From Bacteroidota bacterium (lineage in GTDB: Bacteria; Bacteroidota; Bacteroidia; Flavobacteriales; Schleiferiaceae), in NCBI GenBank assembly GCA_005786915.1, contig SYCM01000037.1, positions 1 through 26,000 of the forward strand: a DNA stretch of 26,000 nucleotides, read 5' to 3'. The position numbers were made by a program, and so were the translations under genes. The first letter of the stretch is position 1, and every line of letters starts with the position of its first letter. Below the pieces are notes generated by a model that saw nothing but the letters and a program-made list of their open reading frames with translations, had not been told where the DNA came from and did no database searches. Positions 7,401-16,560 of this stretch are shown here, piece by piece.

Positions 7401-10400
7401 CGAATCAAGTTGACGGTTCCGTACAGCGGGCCGTCTTCGGTGTCAAAGCGGTACACGTAGGTGTCCTGCTGGGCCGGTTTGCCGTTGAGGGTTCCGTCCC
7501 AAAACTCCGCAAAGGGTCGGTCGGTTTCAAAGACCACGTTGCCAAAGCTGTTGAGGATCGTGAAGCGATCGCCTTCAAAGCAATTGTTTCCGGCCAGCAC
7601 CAGCACCTCGTTGCGGCCGTCTCCGTTGGGGGTGAAGGTGTTGGGAATCCACACGCGCTGGTCGTAGCGCAAAACCGCCGAAGTAAACTCGTAGGGGTAG
7701 ACCGCATTGCATACCGTGTCGATCAGCTCGAGCTTCACCGTATAGCTTCCCGAGTTAGGAACGCGGTAGGTCGTGACGCGCCCCGTGTCGACCACGCCGT
7801 TGGGGAAGGTCCAGCGAAACTGGTAGTCTATGCTGTCCAGGGTGTAGGTCACGTTTACGCGGATGCGCCCGTCTTTGCAGCTGTCGGGAGCCACCTTGAC
7901 GTCGGGCGCAGGGAGGTCCGGGTCAAAAAACACGCTGGCGAAGGCGGTGTCGGTGGTTCCGCATACGGTATCGCGGACCACCAACCGAATCACGTGGTTG
8001 CCGGGCGACGCAAACCGGTGCACGACGGTATCTCCGCTTTGAGGCGAGCCGCCGTCGAAGGTCCAGTTAGACTGCTGGGCGTCGATGCTGGTGCTCCAGG
8101 CGCGGACTTCAAACCTTCGGTCGCAGGCTTGGTATTCGTGTTCAAAGCTTGCTTCGGGAAAAATACCTTGGTCGTGAGCGATGACCAGTGAGGTGGTGTC
8201 TTGGATATCGCAAATCGTATCGATGGCGGTGAGGCGGATGCGGTAGGTTCCTTTAGTGAATCGCACCGTGGGCTGAAAGTCCGACGACGTTTGCCCGTTT
8301 CCAAAGTCCCAAATGAATTTGTTTGCGTTGGTCGAGCCGTTGGTGAACTTAACGATTAAGTCCTCGCATAGGGTGTCTACGTCGGAGTCAAAGTTGATGC
8401 TTGCGTCGGCCGTTACGCTGGTTTCAAAGTCAATTTTGATGACGCCCAAGTTGCAGTTGCTCGAGTTTCGGGTGGGTCCCGCAACCCCCGGGGTGGTCGG
8501 GAAGCTCTGGCCGCCGCAGGCCGCGCAGACCGCTTGAAAAATGTTGCCGCGCGGGGAGAAGCGAGAGGTTCCGCCGTCGACGTGCTCGCTGGAGGTTCCG
8601 CCAAAAAACGTGGCGTAGCTCAAGGCCTGCGCGTTTCGGGAGAGCACCATGAAGTAAAAGTCGCTTCCGTCGGTGGTCGGCCGAAGGGCATTGGCCGTCA
8701 CGGGGAGGCCCGAGGTCGTGCCGCCCAAGGATCCTCCGTTCACGCCGCCGCCCCAACCCGAGAGGAGGATGTTCAGGCAGTCGTCGACGTTGAAGGCGCT
8801 GGGCACCAGGTTGACGATGCTGTTGGAGGTTCCAAAGCGCGACGAGAACAGGGTTTGATCGAGGTCGGCGTTGAGTTTGTGGATGAACTGGCTTCCGTTG
8901 GGCGTTCCCCAGGTGCCTGAGGTCTGCGGGTAGATTCCGAGGCTCTGTCCAAACACGTATACCGCGCCGTACTTGTCCAGGTCGATGAAGAAGGATTGGT
9001 CGTTGCCGGTGGTCCCCAGATACGTTGCTTGTTCAAGGGCGCCCGCCGCGCTGAGGCGGGCAATCCAGCCGTCCACGCCGCCGCGGGCGGTGGCGTGGAG
9101 TCCGCCCGAAGTGCTGGGAAAATTGGTCGAACGGGTGCCGCCCGTGACGAAGATTTTGCCGTTTTGGTCTACTTTGATGCCGTACCCGGCCTCGTGGTTA
9201 CTGCCGCCGAGCAGCGTCGCCCAGCGCATCGCAGAAAGCGACGCGTTCATTGAAAAGGCCACGGCGTCAATCGACGTGATGCTTCCTGCGGCGCCCGGGA
9301 AGGAGGAACTTTGCGTCGAGGTAACCACGTATATCTGGTCCTGGCTGTCGACGACGACCTCACCGCGCATCGGGTCGCCGTAGTTCAGGGCGATTCCGAG
9401 GTTGAGCCCCTCGTTGCCCGCCGTTCCGACAAAGGTCGACGCCGAAAGGGCGGTGCCGGTTGGGTTGACCTTCAAGACAAATAGGTCGACTCCGTCTTCA
9501 AAGTCAAACGACAGCGGCGAGCCGGTCGAACCGTTTGCTGGCGGTCCGCCATTAAAACTCACGTCGTAGGCGCCGGCAGTCGTCGGAAAATTGCCGGACC
9601 CCGTCGTTCCCATGATGACGAGCTCGCCTAGGGAATTCACCATCATGGAGTGGGGCTGGTCGGGGCCGTCGCCGCCGAGGTAGGTCGAGTAGAGGCGCTG
9701 CGAGCCGTTGGCGCTGAACTTGGTCAGGCCAATGTCCATGGTAGAAAAGCCCGAGCTTGGGTCGTTGTAGCTCGCGTCGAAGGCACCGGGTGTGGTTGGG
9801 TAGCCCACGTCAAATACGATTCCGCCACCGTACAAGTTTTCTTGGTTGTCGTAGGTCGCCGTGTATCCCCAGTTGTCGGCGGTGGAGCCCGAAAAGCTGG
9901 AAAAAACCAAGTTCGGATCGATGACCAAGGTGTCTCGGCGGCGGTAGGGTCCAAGTTCAAAGGTCACCCGGCCGTCGGGGCTAAGGCGGTAGGCCACCGA
10001 TACCGGCTTTTTGCCCGATGCGCCAAGGGTGTAGGCGACGGGGCGGTCTTCGATCCACGTTCCAAGGGCCGTCTCGAGGCGGAGTTCGCCTTCGGCGCCC
10101 AATTGGGGTTGGCAACCTTGGATCCGTAGCGCGATTTGCGACGGATCGGCTCCGGGGCGCACGTGCCACTCTGACTTCAGCGTGCCGTGGGCGTGCACCA
10201 CAAAGTCGATGCCCGGGTACACTTCGGCGGTGTGCCAGTCTTCATACTCGGGGACGTTGCGCACCCATCGGGCCGGGTTGTTGCCCTTGAGGTAGTGGCG
10301 CGGACTCGGCGTCGCCTGGCTTCCGGCGGACCGTGCCTGAGGCTGGGCGCCTTCAAAGTCGACAAATAGGGCATGTGCGTCGGGCCAGGATTCGGGCCAT

Positions 10401-10621
10401 TGGTGGGTAGGGTAGTGCGGATTGGGCGTTCCGCCGCCGCGGTGCTTGGGGTGTACGACCTGAATGCGGTAGCCCTGGTCGTGCCAGAATACGGCCCCGT
10501 CGCTCAGGGCGGTCTTGGCCCGAAACGCCCCGTCCCATTGGCCCAAATTGGGCACCACGAGGGGCTGTGCTCCAGTGCAAAGGGACACGAGGAACGAGAG
10601 GGTCAGAGCGGTTCGGCGCAC
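7397..10621 (-). CDS. Secreted T9SS type-B protein with DUF7948-like, SBBP beta-propeller and PKD domains
   Basis: A 1074-residue exported protein. A short signal peptide (hydrophobic residues 5-17, likely cleavage after TGA at 16-18) is followed by a DUF7948-like domain at about 20-230 (opening NLGQWDG), SBBP-type propeller repeats at about 232-720 (repeated YLGG..., FVGTAGNEG, LGGSNHEAGYGI and FPTT motifs), three PKD-like Ig folds at about 737-813 (FIWDFGNGQ), 820-898 and 902-973, and a type-B sorting domain from about 984 (IPNTFTPNGDGRNE ... VYRF). Such proteins cross the outer membrane by the type IX system and are attached to or released from the cell surface, often as adhesins. The start codon is GTG at 10621; a degenerate promoter-like TAACTTG lies 4 nt upstream. 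It follows the methyltransferase gene by 21 bp. Confidence 0.92.
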   Translation of the reverse strand: MRRTALTLSFLVSLCTGAQPLVVPNLGQWDGAFRAKTALSDGAVFWHDQGYRIQVVHPKHRGGGTPNPHYPTHQWPESWPDAHALFVDFEGAQPQARSAGSQATPSPRHYLKGNNPARWVRNVPEYEDWHTAEVYPGIDFVVHAHGTLKSEWHVRPGADPSQIALRIQGCQPQLGAEGELRLETALGTWIEDRPVAYTLGASGKKPVSVAYRLSPDGRVTFELGPYRRRDTLVIDPNLVFSSFSGSTADNWGYTATYDNQENLYGGGIVFDVGYPTTPGAFDASYNDPSSGFSTMDIGLTKFSANGSQRLYSTYLGGDGPDQPHSMMVNSLGELVIMGTTGSGNFPTTAGAYDVSFNGGPPANGSTGSPLSFDFEDGVDLFVLKVNPTGTALSASTFVGTAGNEGLNLGIALNYGDPMRGEVVVDSQDQIYVVTSTQSSSFPGAAGSITSIDAVAFSMNASLSAMRWATLLGGSNHEAGYGIKVDQNGKIFVTGGTRSTNFPSTSGGLHATARGGVDGWIARLSAAGALEQATYLGTTGNDQSFFIDLDKYGAVYVFGQSLGIYPQTSGTWGTPNGSQFIHKLNADLDQTLFSSRFGTSNSIVNLVPSAFNVDDCLNILLSGWGGGVNGGSLGGTTSGLPVTANALRPTTDGSDFYFMVLSRNAQALSYATFFGGTSSEHVDGGTSRFSPRGNIFQAVCAACGGQSFPTTPGVAGPTRNSSNCNLGVIKIDFETSVTADASINFDSDVDTLCEDLIVKFTNGSTNANKFIWDFGNGQTSSDFQPTVRFTKGTYRIRLTAIDTICDIQDTTSLVIAHDQGIFPEASFEHEYQACDRRFEVRAWSTSIDAQQSNWTFDGGSPQSGDTVVHRFASPGNHVIRLVVRDTVCGTTDTAFASVFFDPDLPAPDVKVAPDSCKDGRIRVNVTYTLDSIDYQFRWTFPNGVVDTGRVTTYRVPNSGSYTVKLELIDTVCNAVYPYEFTSAVLRYDQRVWIPNTFTPNGDGRNEVLVLAGNNCFEGDRFTILNSFGNVVFETDRPFAEFWDGTLNGKPAQQDTYVYRFDTEDGPLYGTVNLIR

Positions 10622-10642
10622 AGGGCAAGTTAGGAATAAAGC

Positions 10643-11803
10643 TCAGGCGATGCGGGTTGCTACGAGGTAGAGGTGGCCGGCAGGGCTTGATAGGCGAGTA
10701 GCTACCAAAAAACGTTCCGAAGATTCGCCAAGGCGCAAGCGTTTGCGCAGCACGTCGGCCCGTTCCGGGAAGGCTCGGGACAGTACGCTCGCCTCCGTGA
10801 GGTGCGTCGGCAAGCTGGTGTACACCGCCTCCACATTAAAAATGCGGCAGCCTGGTACCTCGCGCAGCTCTTCAGTCGTGAACAGCCGGCTGTCGGGGTG
10901 CAGGCCCTTGAGGCCGTGATGGGCCGCCCACGAGGCCGTGCCGCGGGCGGCAACCAGCACCGAATCGGGGTCGTATAAATAGGCGCCGACGGAGCTCGCC
11001 CGCTCCACGGTGGCGTTAGGGTCCCGCGTCCACCGCATTAGCTCACGTCCCCCTTCGTCTACCGAAACGGCGTACACGAGTAGGGGCGCAGTCCGCGCCC
11101 TGGGCAGGTGAACCACCAGCTCCTTGACTTCGCGTTGCGTGCTGAGGTAGGTGAGGGATTCCGCGCCCGGAAACCAACGCGCCGCTTGCTCCGCGTCAAG
11201 CATGGGCGAAAGCTTGAGTACCACGTGTGCAGCCCACTGCTGCCAGGTGCTCAGGTGCGCAAGGGGGTTGGGGCTGCCCAAGTCGCTGAGCGGAAGGCGT
11301 CCGCGCGACGAACGCCGCGAAGGGTCCACGTACACCACGTCAAATTGATCGGGAGCGAACTGCTGCGATTCGGCTAAGCTTTGAACCACCTGCCGGCCTT
11401 GCGGAGCGCCATTCCACCGCAGCAGCTCCGCGAGGTAGGAATCCGGTTCCACTGAGGTCACGCGCGCACCGGCGGCTTCCATGCCCCACGAGTCGATGCC
11501 GCTTCCCGCGCTCAAGTCAAGCGCGGACCATCCCGCTGTAGACACGTGCCGGCTCAGCCAGTTCCCCCGCCAGAGGGCCGTGGCTTGGGAACTTGCCTGT
11601 TCGGCGTTGGCCGCCGGAGGCGGGGCAAAGTTAGGCTGGTCCATGAGGAGCGGCCATTTGGCTCGGTAGGCGTCTTCGTGCACGAGCCAATCTTTTTCGG
11701 CAGGCAGCAAGTCGTAGCTGCCCCACAACAAGGGCCATTGGGAAACAGGCCCTTTGCGCCGCAATTTGCCTCGGATTCGAAGGAGCTGTTCGTGCCGAAT
11801 CAT
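10643..11803 (-). CDS. Class I SAM-dependent methyltransferase with THUMP-like C-terminal domain
   Basis: A 386-residue protein from ATG 11803. The Rossmann SAM fold is clear: motif I DLSAGSGID at 96-104, acidic motif II VEPD at 118-121, and a motif IV-like DVVYVDPSRRS at 155-165 resembling the D-P-P-R signature of RNA methyltransferases. The C-terminal third (about 310-380; VPGCRIFNVEAVYT, then a basic RKRLRLG) fits the THUMP-like domain found in Bacteroidota homologues. It probably modifies an RNA; the target is unknown. The frame is open to 11881 (412 residues), but that would overlap the divergent gene at 11863, while ATG 11803 has a -7-like element exactly 4 nt upstream, so I prefer 11803. 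It sits 21 bp before the type-B T9SS gene. Confidence 0.82.
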   Translation of the reverse strand: MIRHEQLLRIRGKLRRKGPVSQWPLLWGSYDLLPAEKDWLVHEDAYRAKWPLLMDQPNFAPPPAANAEQASSQATALWRGNWLSRHVSTAGWSALDLSAGSGIDSWGMEAAGARVTSVEPDSYLAELLRWNGAPQGRQVVQSLAESQQFAPDQFDVVYVDPSRRSSRGRLPLSDLGSPNPLAHLSTWQQWAAHVVLKLSPMLDAEQAARWFPGAESLTYLSTQREVKELVVHLPRARTAPLLVYAVSVDEGGRELMRWTRDPNATVERASSVGAYLYDPDSVLVAARGTASWAAHHGLKGLHPDSRLFTTEELREVPGCRIFNVEAVYTSLPTHLTEASVLSRAFPERADVLRKRLRLGESSERFLVATRLSSPAGHLYLVATRIA

Positions 11804-11807
11804 GCTG

Positions 11808-11815
11808 CAAAAGTC
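11808..11815 (-). promoter_or_regulatory. Candidate -7 element of the methyltransferase gene (leaderless spacing)
   Basis: GACTTTTG on the minus strand matches TAnnTTTG at 5 of 6 defined positions and is followed by CAGC and then ATG. The same TTTGCAGC-ATG arrangement precedes the gene at 19411. It supports the 11803 start and predicts an mRNA with almost no leader. Confidence 0.5.
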
Positions 11816-11850
11816 GTAAACCTGAGGCCAAGTAATTTGGTGATTTGCGG

Positions 11851-11858
11851 TATCTTTC
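11851..11858 (+). promoter_or_regulatory. Candidate -7 element of the type-A T9SS protein gene (leaderless spacing)
   Basis: TATCTTTC (5 of 6 to TAnnTTTG) is followed by GGGG and the ATG at 11863. No TTG stands at the expected -33 distance. Support comes mainly from the repeated 4-nt spacing seen at other genes in the window. Confidence 0.4.
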
Positions 11859-11862
11859 GGGG

Positions 11863-14800
11863 ATGAATTCACGGATTTCAAAAAAATTAGGGGTCGCGGT
11901 CCTGACTTTCTATGGGCTGATGTACCAAGCCTCAGCGCAGGTCGTTTTAGCTCCCTGGTCCGAGGCGTTTAGCGGAGTTACCAAAGGCACGCCTAATTAC
12001 AACGCGGGTTCGACCATTCCAACCGGGTGGACCCGAACTCCCGCCACCACGGGAAACACCCCGCCCACTGCGACGTATTGGTGGGGTGGCAGTCAAGGTT
12101 TGACCCACACGCGCGCCGGCGGTGGAGCTACAGGACCTGCGGCGGACCGCACCACAGGCACGGGAGGGTATGTGTACGTGGAGTCGAGCGGAGGCCCCGG
12201 CAACTCGGTAGCCAACTTGATTTCTCCGCCCATTAGCACGGTGGGAATTGCCACGCCGGAATTGATTTTTTGGAAGCACCAGTACGGTGCGACCATGGGG
12301 CTGCTCAAAGTCTACACCCGCCCCTTCGGCGCCACGGCATGGGACGCCACGCCCATTTACACCGGAACGAACGCCAACCTTGGGGACGTTTGGACCCGGG
12401 TCGCAGTGACCTTGCCGTCGAACTACGTGAACGACACGCTTCAATTGCGCTTTGAAATGACCAAGCCTGCCGGCGGCGGCGGACCCGTCGGCGGCAATCA
12501 ATTTGGCGACCTAGCGATTGACGACGTGTCCATTGCGCAGCTGGTGACCTGCCCGGCGCCGAGCAACCTGGTGGCCACGCGGTTATCGGCAACTTCGATT
12601 CAGCTGAGCTGGACCACGGGCGGAGCCACGTCGTGGCGCGTGAGCTACGGCGCCCAGGGTTTTAACCCGGCAACCGGTACTAAGCTGAACGCTACGAGTA
12701 ACCCGTTTGTGGTCACTGGACTTTCGCCCTCGACGACCTACGAGTTCCGCGTCAAGGACAGCTGTTCCGCCACCGACGTTTCGGGATGGTCGTCGAGTGC
12801 CAAAGCCATGACCGATTGCGGTCCCGTTCCCGCTCCCTGGATGGAAGACTTTGAGGACGCGAACTGGGTAGTTCCGGCGACGCACTGGGCCTACGGCGCC
12901 ATTGATACCTGCTGGTCACGCCCCGCGGGAGCCAACTACTGGTGGCGCCCCAACAGCGGTCCTACGCCTACGGCCTTAACGAACATTGGTACCGGACCGA
13001 GTTCGGACCACACGACGGGATCCGGCCGCTACATGCATGGCGAAGCCCAGACCGGGACCGGCGTGGCAGTGCTCCGCAGCCCCAACGTTCTTCTCGCAGG
13101 CCTGCTGAATCCAGAACTCCGCTTCTACTACCATCAGTTTGGTGCGCAAATCGACAGTTTGGTGGTTAAAGTATTTCGCAACAATACCGAAACACGCGTT
13201 TGGGGCAATACCCAGCAAACGGCTTCGTCGACCGCTCCGTGGACCGAAGCCGTAGTATCGCTCGCCAGTTACCTGCCCGACACGGTGCAAGTCCGCTGGT
13301 ATGCCTACCGCTCGCCGAGCAACCAAAACCAGGTGGACGTGGCAATTGACGACGTGTCCATCGACAATCCGCCCGCCTGTCCCAAGCCTACTAACCTCAC
13401 CGTGACGTCAACAACTCAGTCCAGCGGAACGATGACTTGGAACCCCACGGGGGCGGGCACCTATGAGGTGCGCTACGGCCCGCTGGGTCAAGTTCCGTTC
13501 AGCGGGACTACGGTGACGGCTACGTCGAATCCGTTTACGCTTGTCGGCCTTAGCGCGGGAACGGTCTATGCCGTTTCGGTGCGCAAGGTTTGCAGCACCA
13601 CCCTCAAAAGCGCGTGGAGCACCATTGACACCCTTGTAACGCTCTGTGGTGTAGTATCTGCACCCTACGTAGAGAACTTTGAGTTTGGCTTTGATCTTGG
13701 TCCTGCTAGCGGACAATTTTGGAATCAAAATTCTACGATTGGTGCGTGCTGGACCAGAATTCCGACCAGCAGCGGCACTACGCCGACCTACCACTGGGGC
13801 GGAGGACAAGGTGCAACGCCTACTCCGAATACTGGGCCTAACAACGACCACACTACGGGATTAGGCAAGTACGTTTACACCGAGGGCGGCTTTGGAAACC
13901 CGGCGGGTTCTGTGCGCGTGGCTACCCTTACTTCGCCGCAGATTATTTTGTCGGCTCTGACGGCTCCAGAGCTCCGCTTTTGGTACCACATGCAGGGGGC
14001 GACCGTGGGCTCGCTCTCGGTCGAAGTTCAAACTGGCTCGTCGACCTCTCCCTTTGTAGTGATTGATTCTATTGTGGGCGCTCAAGGTGCCCAGTGGAAC
14101 GAGCGCGTCGTTTCCTTGACGGCGTACGGCAACCAAACCGTGCGGATTCGGTTCCGCTCGCGGACCTTGGGCAGCACGCCGGCGACGCAAGCCGACATTG
14201 CCATCGACGACTTTTCGGTGAAGAATGCGCCTCCTTGTCCGCCCCCGACGGCCCTTACCGTGACGCCGTTGACCGCAACTACGGCTTCAGTAGCCTTCAC
14301 GAATTCAGGGAACGGCACAGCGACCATTGAATACGGTCCCGTCGGATTTACCCCAGGAAGCGGAACCTTGGTAAAAACCACGAGTAATCCGTTTATTTTG
14401 ACAGGCTTGACTCAAGGCCAGAGCTACCACGCATACGTCTACGACAGCTGCGCTGGAGGCCTGACCTCGACCAAGTTCGGTCCGGTTCAGTTCTCGACGT
14501 TCAACTGCCCCAACGGCTGCGCATACAACCTCAAGCTCCGCGACTCGTTTGGCGACGGTTGGCGGACCAATCCCCAGGGCACGCTCTTTCACGCCCTCGA
14601 AGTGGTCATTAACGGCACGGCCACGTCGTACACGCTGCCTGGGGCTACCGACACGGCGGCCTCGTTTGTGATTCCTGTGTGCGACAACGATGTGGTGCAG
14701 CTCCGCTTTGTGAACCGGGGCAACTGGAGCAACGAATGCGGTTGGATTTTTAGGGACGCTACGGGAACTATTGTTCACAGCGAGGCCACAGGCGGTCCGA

Positions 14801-15831
14801 ACCTAACCACCGGCATCAAGTTTACCGACACCGCAGACTGCAGCAATCCCTGTCCGCCGCCCGCAGCGGCATTCACCACTACGGCCACCGGCCTGACCGT
14901 GAATTTCAGTGGAGCGACTTCGGTGGGTACCATTTCTACCTATTCGTGGAACTTTGGCGGCGGAGCTACCGGCTCGGGCGTAACGGCGAGCCACACCTTC
15001 AGCAGCTTTGGTTCGTATCCCATTACTTTGGTGGTGACCGACGGATGCGGCCAAATCGACACCTTAGTCGACACGATTAATGTGTGCACTGGCGGACTAG
15101 GCACCGTGAGCCACAGCGCCAACGGCTTGGTGGTGAACTTCACGGGTCCATCTGATCCCGGACAGTTCACGTCGATCACATGGAATTTTGGCGACGGCGG
15201 TACCGGCAGTGGCGCGAATCCGAACTATACCTACACAGCCGGCGGCACCTTTACCGTGATTGTTTCGGCCACCGACAACTGCGGCAACACCTATTCGCAG
15301 ACGCTCACGGTTGTGGTGTGTGCGAAGCCTGTGGGGTACTTCACGTTCCGGGTGCTGCTGTCCAACGGTAGCGGCATGCAAATGGAGTTTGATGCCAGCG
15401 CCACGACCGGCGCCTCCCAGTACAACTGGCTGTGGGGCGACGGAACGGCCAGCGTCGGCGGGCCCATCATCAACCACACCTACCCGGTGGCTCAGCTTGG
15501 TTACACGGTACGCCTGATTGTTTCGGCCTCGTGCGGAATTACCGACACCGTCTACCACAGCTTGCGCGAATTGGGATCCATTGAAGGCGATGCTACGGCG
15601 GGATATTGGGCGCCCAACCCGATTCGCTCGGGTGCGCCCATGTACTGGATGGGCGGTGCTGAAGTGAGCCCTGAGTCGGTATCGCTGTTTACCGCAGACG
15701 GGCGCAGCCTGGGAATTCAGACGACTGATGATGGCATGCTGATCATGCCCGCGGTTCCTGCCGGTCTATACTGGATGCAGTGGACCGAAGCAGATCGTCC
15801 GCGTCGTGTCCAAATTGCCGTATTCGACTGA
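11863..15831 (+). CDS. Large modular secreted T9SS type-A protein (MAM/choice-of-anchor-like, FnIII and PKD domains)
   Basis: 1322 residues from ATG 11863; an in-frame TTG at 11845 is rejected because it lies upstream of the promoter-like element. The signal peptide is about residues 1-25 (SRISKK, hydrophobic core, ASA-Q). A module of a jelly-roll domain ending in IDDVSI/IDDFSV plus a fibronectin III domain occurs three times: about 26-225 + 229-318, 322-504 + 505-595, 597-788 + 791-880. Each jelly-roll shares a (D-H/R)-T-T-G-x-G-x-Y motif. A domain with LRDSFGDGW follows (889-995), then three PKD domains (996-1076, 1078-1154, 1156-1233; WNFGGG, WNFGDG, WLWGDG) and a type-A sorting domain from about 1236 (YWAPNPI ... 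GLYWMQW). It is predicted to be a long surface adhesin-like protein; the ligand is unknown. TerC begins 12 bp later in the same frame. Confidence 0.9.
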   Translation: MNSRISKKLGVAVLTFYGLMYQASAQVVLAPWSEAFSGVTKGTPNYNAGSTIPTGWTRTPATTGNTPPTATYWWGGSQGLTHTRAGGGATGPAADRTTGTGGYVYVESSGGPGNSVANLISPPISTVGIATPELIFWKHQYGATMGLLKVYTRPFGATAWDATPIYTGTNANLGDVWTRVAVTLPSNYVNDTLQLRFEMTKPAGGGGPVGGNQFGDLAIDDVSIAQLVTCPAPSNLVATRLSATSIQLSWTTGGATSWRVSYGAQGFNPATGTKLNATSNPFVVTGLSPSTTYEFRVKDSCSATDVSGWSSSAKAMTDCGPVPAPWMEDFEDANWVVPATHWAYGAIDTCWSRPAGANYWWRPNSGPTPTALTNIGTGPSSDHTTGSGRYMHGEAQTGTGVAVLRSPNVLLAGLLNPELRFYYHQFGAQIDSLVVKVFRNNTETRVWGNTQQTASSTAPWTEAVVSLASYLPDTVQVRWYAYRSPSNQNQVDVAIDDVSIDNPPACPKPTNLTVTSTTQSSGTMTWNPTGAGTYEVRYGPLGQVPFSGTTVTATSNPFTLVGLSAGTVYAVSVRKVCSTTLKSAWSTIDTLVTLCGVVSAPYVENFEFGFDLGPASGQFWNQNSTIGACWTRIPTSSGTTPTYHWGGGQGATPTPNTGPNNDHTTGLGKYVYTEGGFGNPAGSVRVATLTSPQIILSALTAPELRFWYHMQGATVGSLSVEVQTGSSTSPFVVIDSIVGAQGAQWNERVVSLTAYGNQTVRIRFRSRTLGSTPATQADIAIDDFSVKNAPPCPPPTALTVTPLTATTASVAFTNSGNGTATIEYGPVGFTPGSGTLVKTTSNPFILTGLTQGQSYHAYVYDSCAGGLTSTKFGPVQFSTFNCPNGCAYNLKLRDSFGDGWRTNPQGTLFHALEVVINGTATSYTLPGATDTAASFVIPVCDNDVVQLRFVNRGNWSNECGWIFRDATGTIVHSEATGGPNLTTGIKFTDTADCSNPCPPPAAAFTTTATGLTVNFSGATSVGTISTYSWNFGGGATGSGVTASHTFSSFGSYPITLVVTDGCGQIDTLVDTINVCTGGLGTVSHSANGLVVNFTGPSDPGQFTSITWNFGDGGTGSGANPNYTYTAGGTFTVIVSATDNCGNTYSQTLTVVVCAKPVGYFTFRVLLSNGSGMQMEFDASATTGASQYNWLWGDGTASVGGPIINHTYPVAQLGYTVRLIVSASCGITDTVYHSLRELGSIEGDATAGYWAPNPIRSGAPMYWMGGAEVSPESVSLFTADGRSLGIQTTDDGMLIMPAVPAGLYWMQWTEADRPRRVQIAVFD
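11935..14505 (+). repeat. Three-copy coding repeat (jelly-roll + FnIII module)
   Basis: Three modules of about 275-290 codons (roughly 11935-12820, 12826-13650, 13655-14505) repeat at protein level. Each ends its first half with an IDD(V/F)S motif and its FnIII half begins C-P-x-P-(S/T)-x-L. Short DNA blocks are also shared, e.g. attgacgacgtgtccat near 12519 and 13345. DNA identity outside these blocks is low, so the duplication is old. Confidence 0.75.
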
Positions 15832-15839
15832 TACCTTTG
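15832..15839 (+). promoter_or_regulatory. -7 promoter element of the TerC-family gene (leaderless spacing)
   Basis: TACCTTTG is a perfect TAnnTTTG match, placed directly after the TGA stop of the upstream gene and exactly 4 nt (CCGA) before the GTG at 15844. If used, transcription would begin at or next to the start codon. Confidence 0.55.
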
Positions 15840-15843
15840 CCGA

Positions 15844-16560
15844 GTGGAACTCGTACTTGCTTTTTTAACGCTGGCCTTTTTGGAGGTCGTCCTCGGAATC
15901 GATAACATCATCTTTATCAGCATCTTGACTAACAAGTTGCCCGAGGAGATTCGCAAAAAAGCCCGTACTCTGGGGATTGCGCTGGCCTTGGTCTTTCGTG
16001 TGCTGATGCTGCTTTCGATCACGTGGATCATGGGATTCCAAGAAGAACTCTTCCGTTTGGGTGACCATCCCGTCAGCGGGCGCGATTTAGTGCTTCTAGC
16101 GGGTGGAATTTTCTTGCTGTGGAAGTCGACCAAAGAGATTTACGAGATTACTGAGGCGGGTGGAGCCCAGCACGGCCAAAACTCAAACGTCGCGAAGAGT
16201 TTTGCGGGAATCATTGTGCAAATCGCAATTCTAGATATCGTATTCAGCTTTGACTCCATCTTGACGGCCATCGGAATGACCGACGACCTCCGCATCATGA
16301 TTGCCGCGATCGTGGTGGCTATGTTCGTGATGCTTCAATTTAGCGGACCCGTATCCAAGGTCATAGAACGTCACCCGTCGTTGCAAATTTTGGCACTAGC
16401 CTTTTTAATCCTAATCGGATTTATGCTCGTCGCCGAAGCTGCGGGATACCATGTTCCCAAGGCCTACATCTATATGGCGGTTGGATTTTCGCTGGGCGTT
16501 GAGGTCCTCAATATTCGCGGAAAAGTTCGCGGGGGCGGTCCCACCTCAAAGGGTCACTAA
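15844..16560 (+). CDS. TerC-family integral membrane protein
   Basis: 238 residues, starting with GTG at 15844; the next upstream in-frame codon of note is the neighbour's TGA, so no earlier start exists. It is a polytopic membrane protein with TerC signatures: LEVVLGIDNIIFISIL at 13-28 containing the conserved GIDN, DIVFSFDSILTAIG at 131-144, SLQILALAFLILIGFMLVAE at 179-198 and VPKAYIYMAVGFSLGVEVLN at 204-223. Family members (TerC, Alx, MeeF/MeeY-type) are linked to tellurite resistance, pH response or manganese export that metalates secreted enzymes. The acidic intramembrane residues fit metal transport, but the substrate here is unknown. No ter operon partner or riboswitch is seen. Its TAA stop overlaps the stop of the convergent nitroreductase by 4 bp. 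Confidence 0.88.
   Translation: MELVLAFLTLAFLEVVLGIDNIIFISILTNKLPEEIRKKARTLGIALALVFRVLMLLSITWIMGFQEELFRLGDHPVSGRDLVLLAGGIFLLWKSTKEIYEITEAGGAQHGQNSNVAKSFAGIIVQIAILDIVFSFDSILTAIGMTDDLRIMIAAIVVAMFVMLQFSGPVSKVIERHPSLQILALAFLILIGFMLVAEAAGYHVPKAYIYMAVGFSLGVEVLNIRGKVRGGGPTSKGH

Noticed and set aside
7232..8191. 319-codon plus-strand frame running through the desulfurase end into the T9SS gene
   Set aside because: It overlaps two strongly supported genes in the wrong frame and strand, and the translation shows no recognisable domain.
15829..15843. TGA between the T9SS gene and terC as a recoded or selenocysteine codon
   Set aside because: No selenocysteine hairpin or sel genes are seen, the upstream protein already ends in a complete sorting domain, and the fusion would be topologically senseless.
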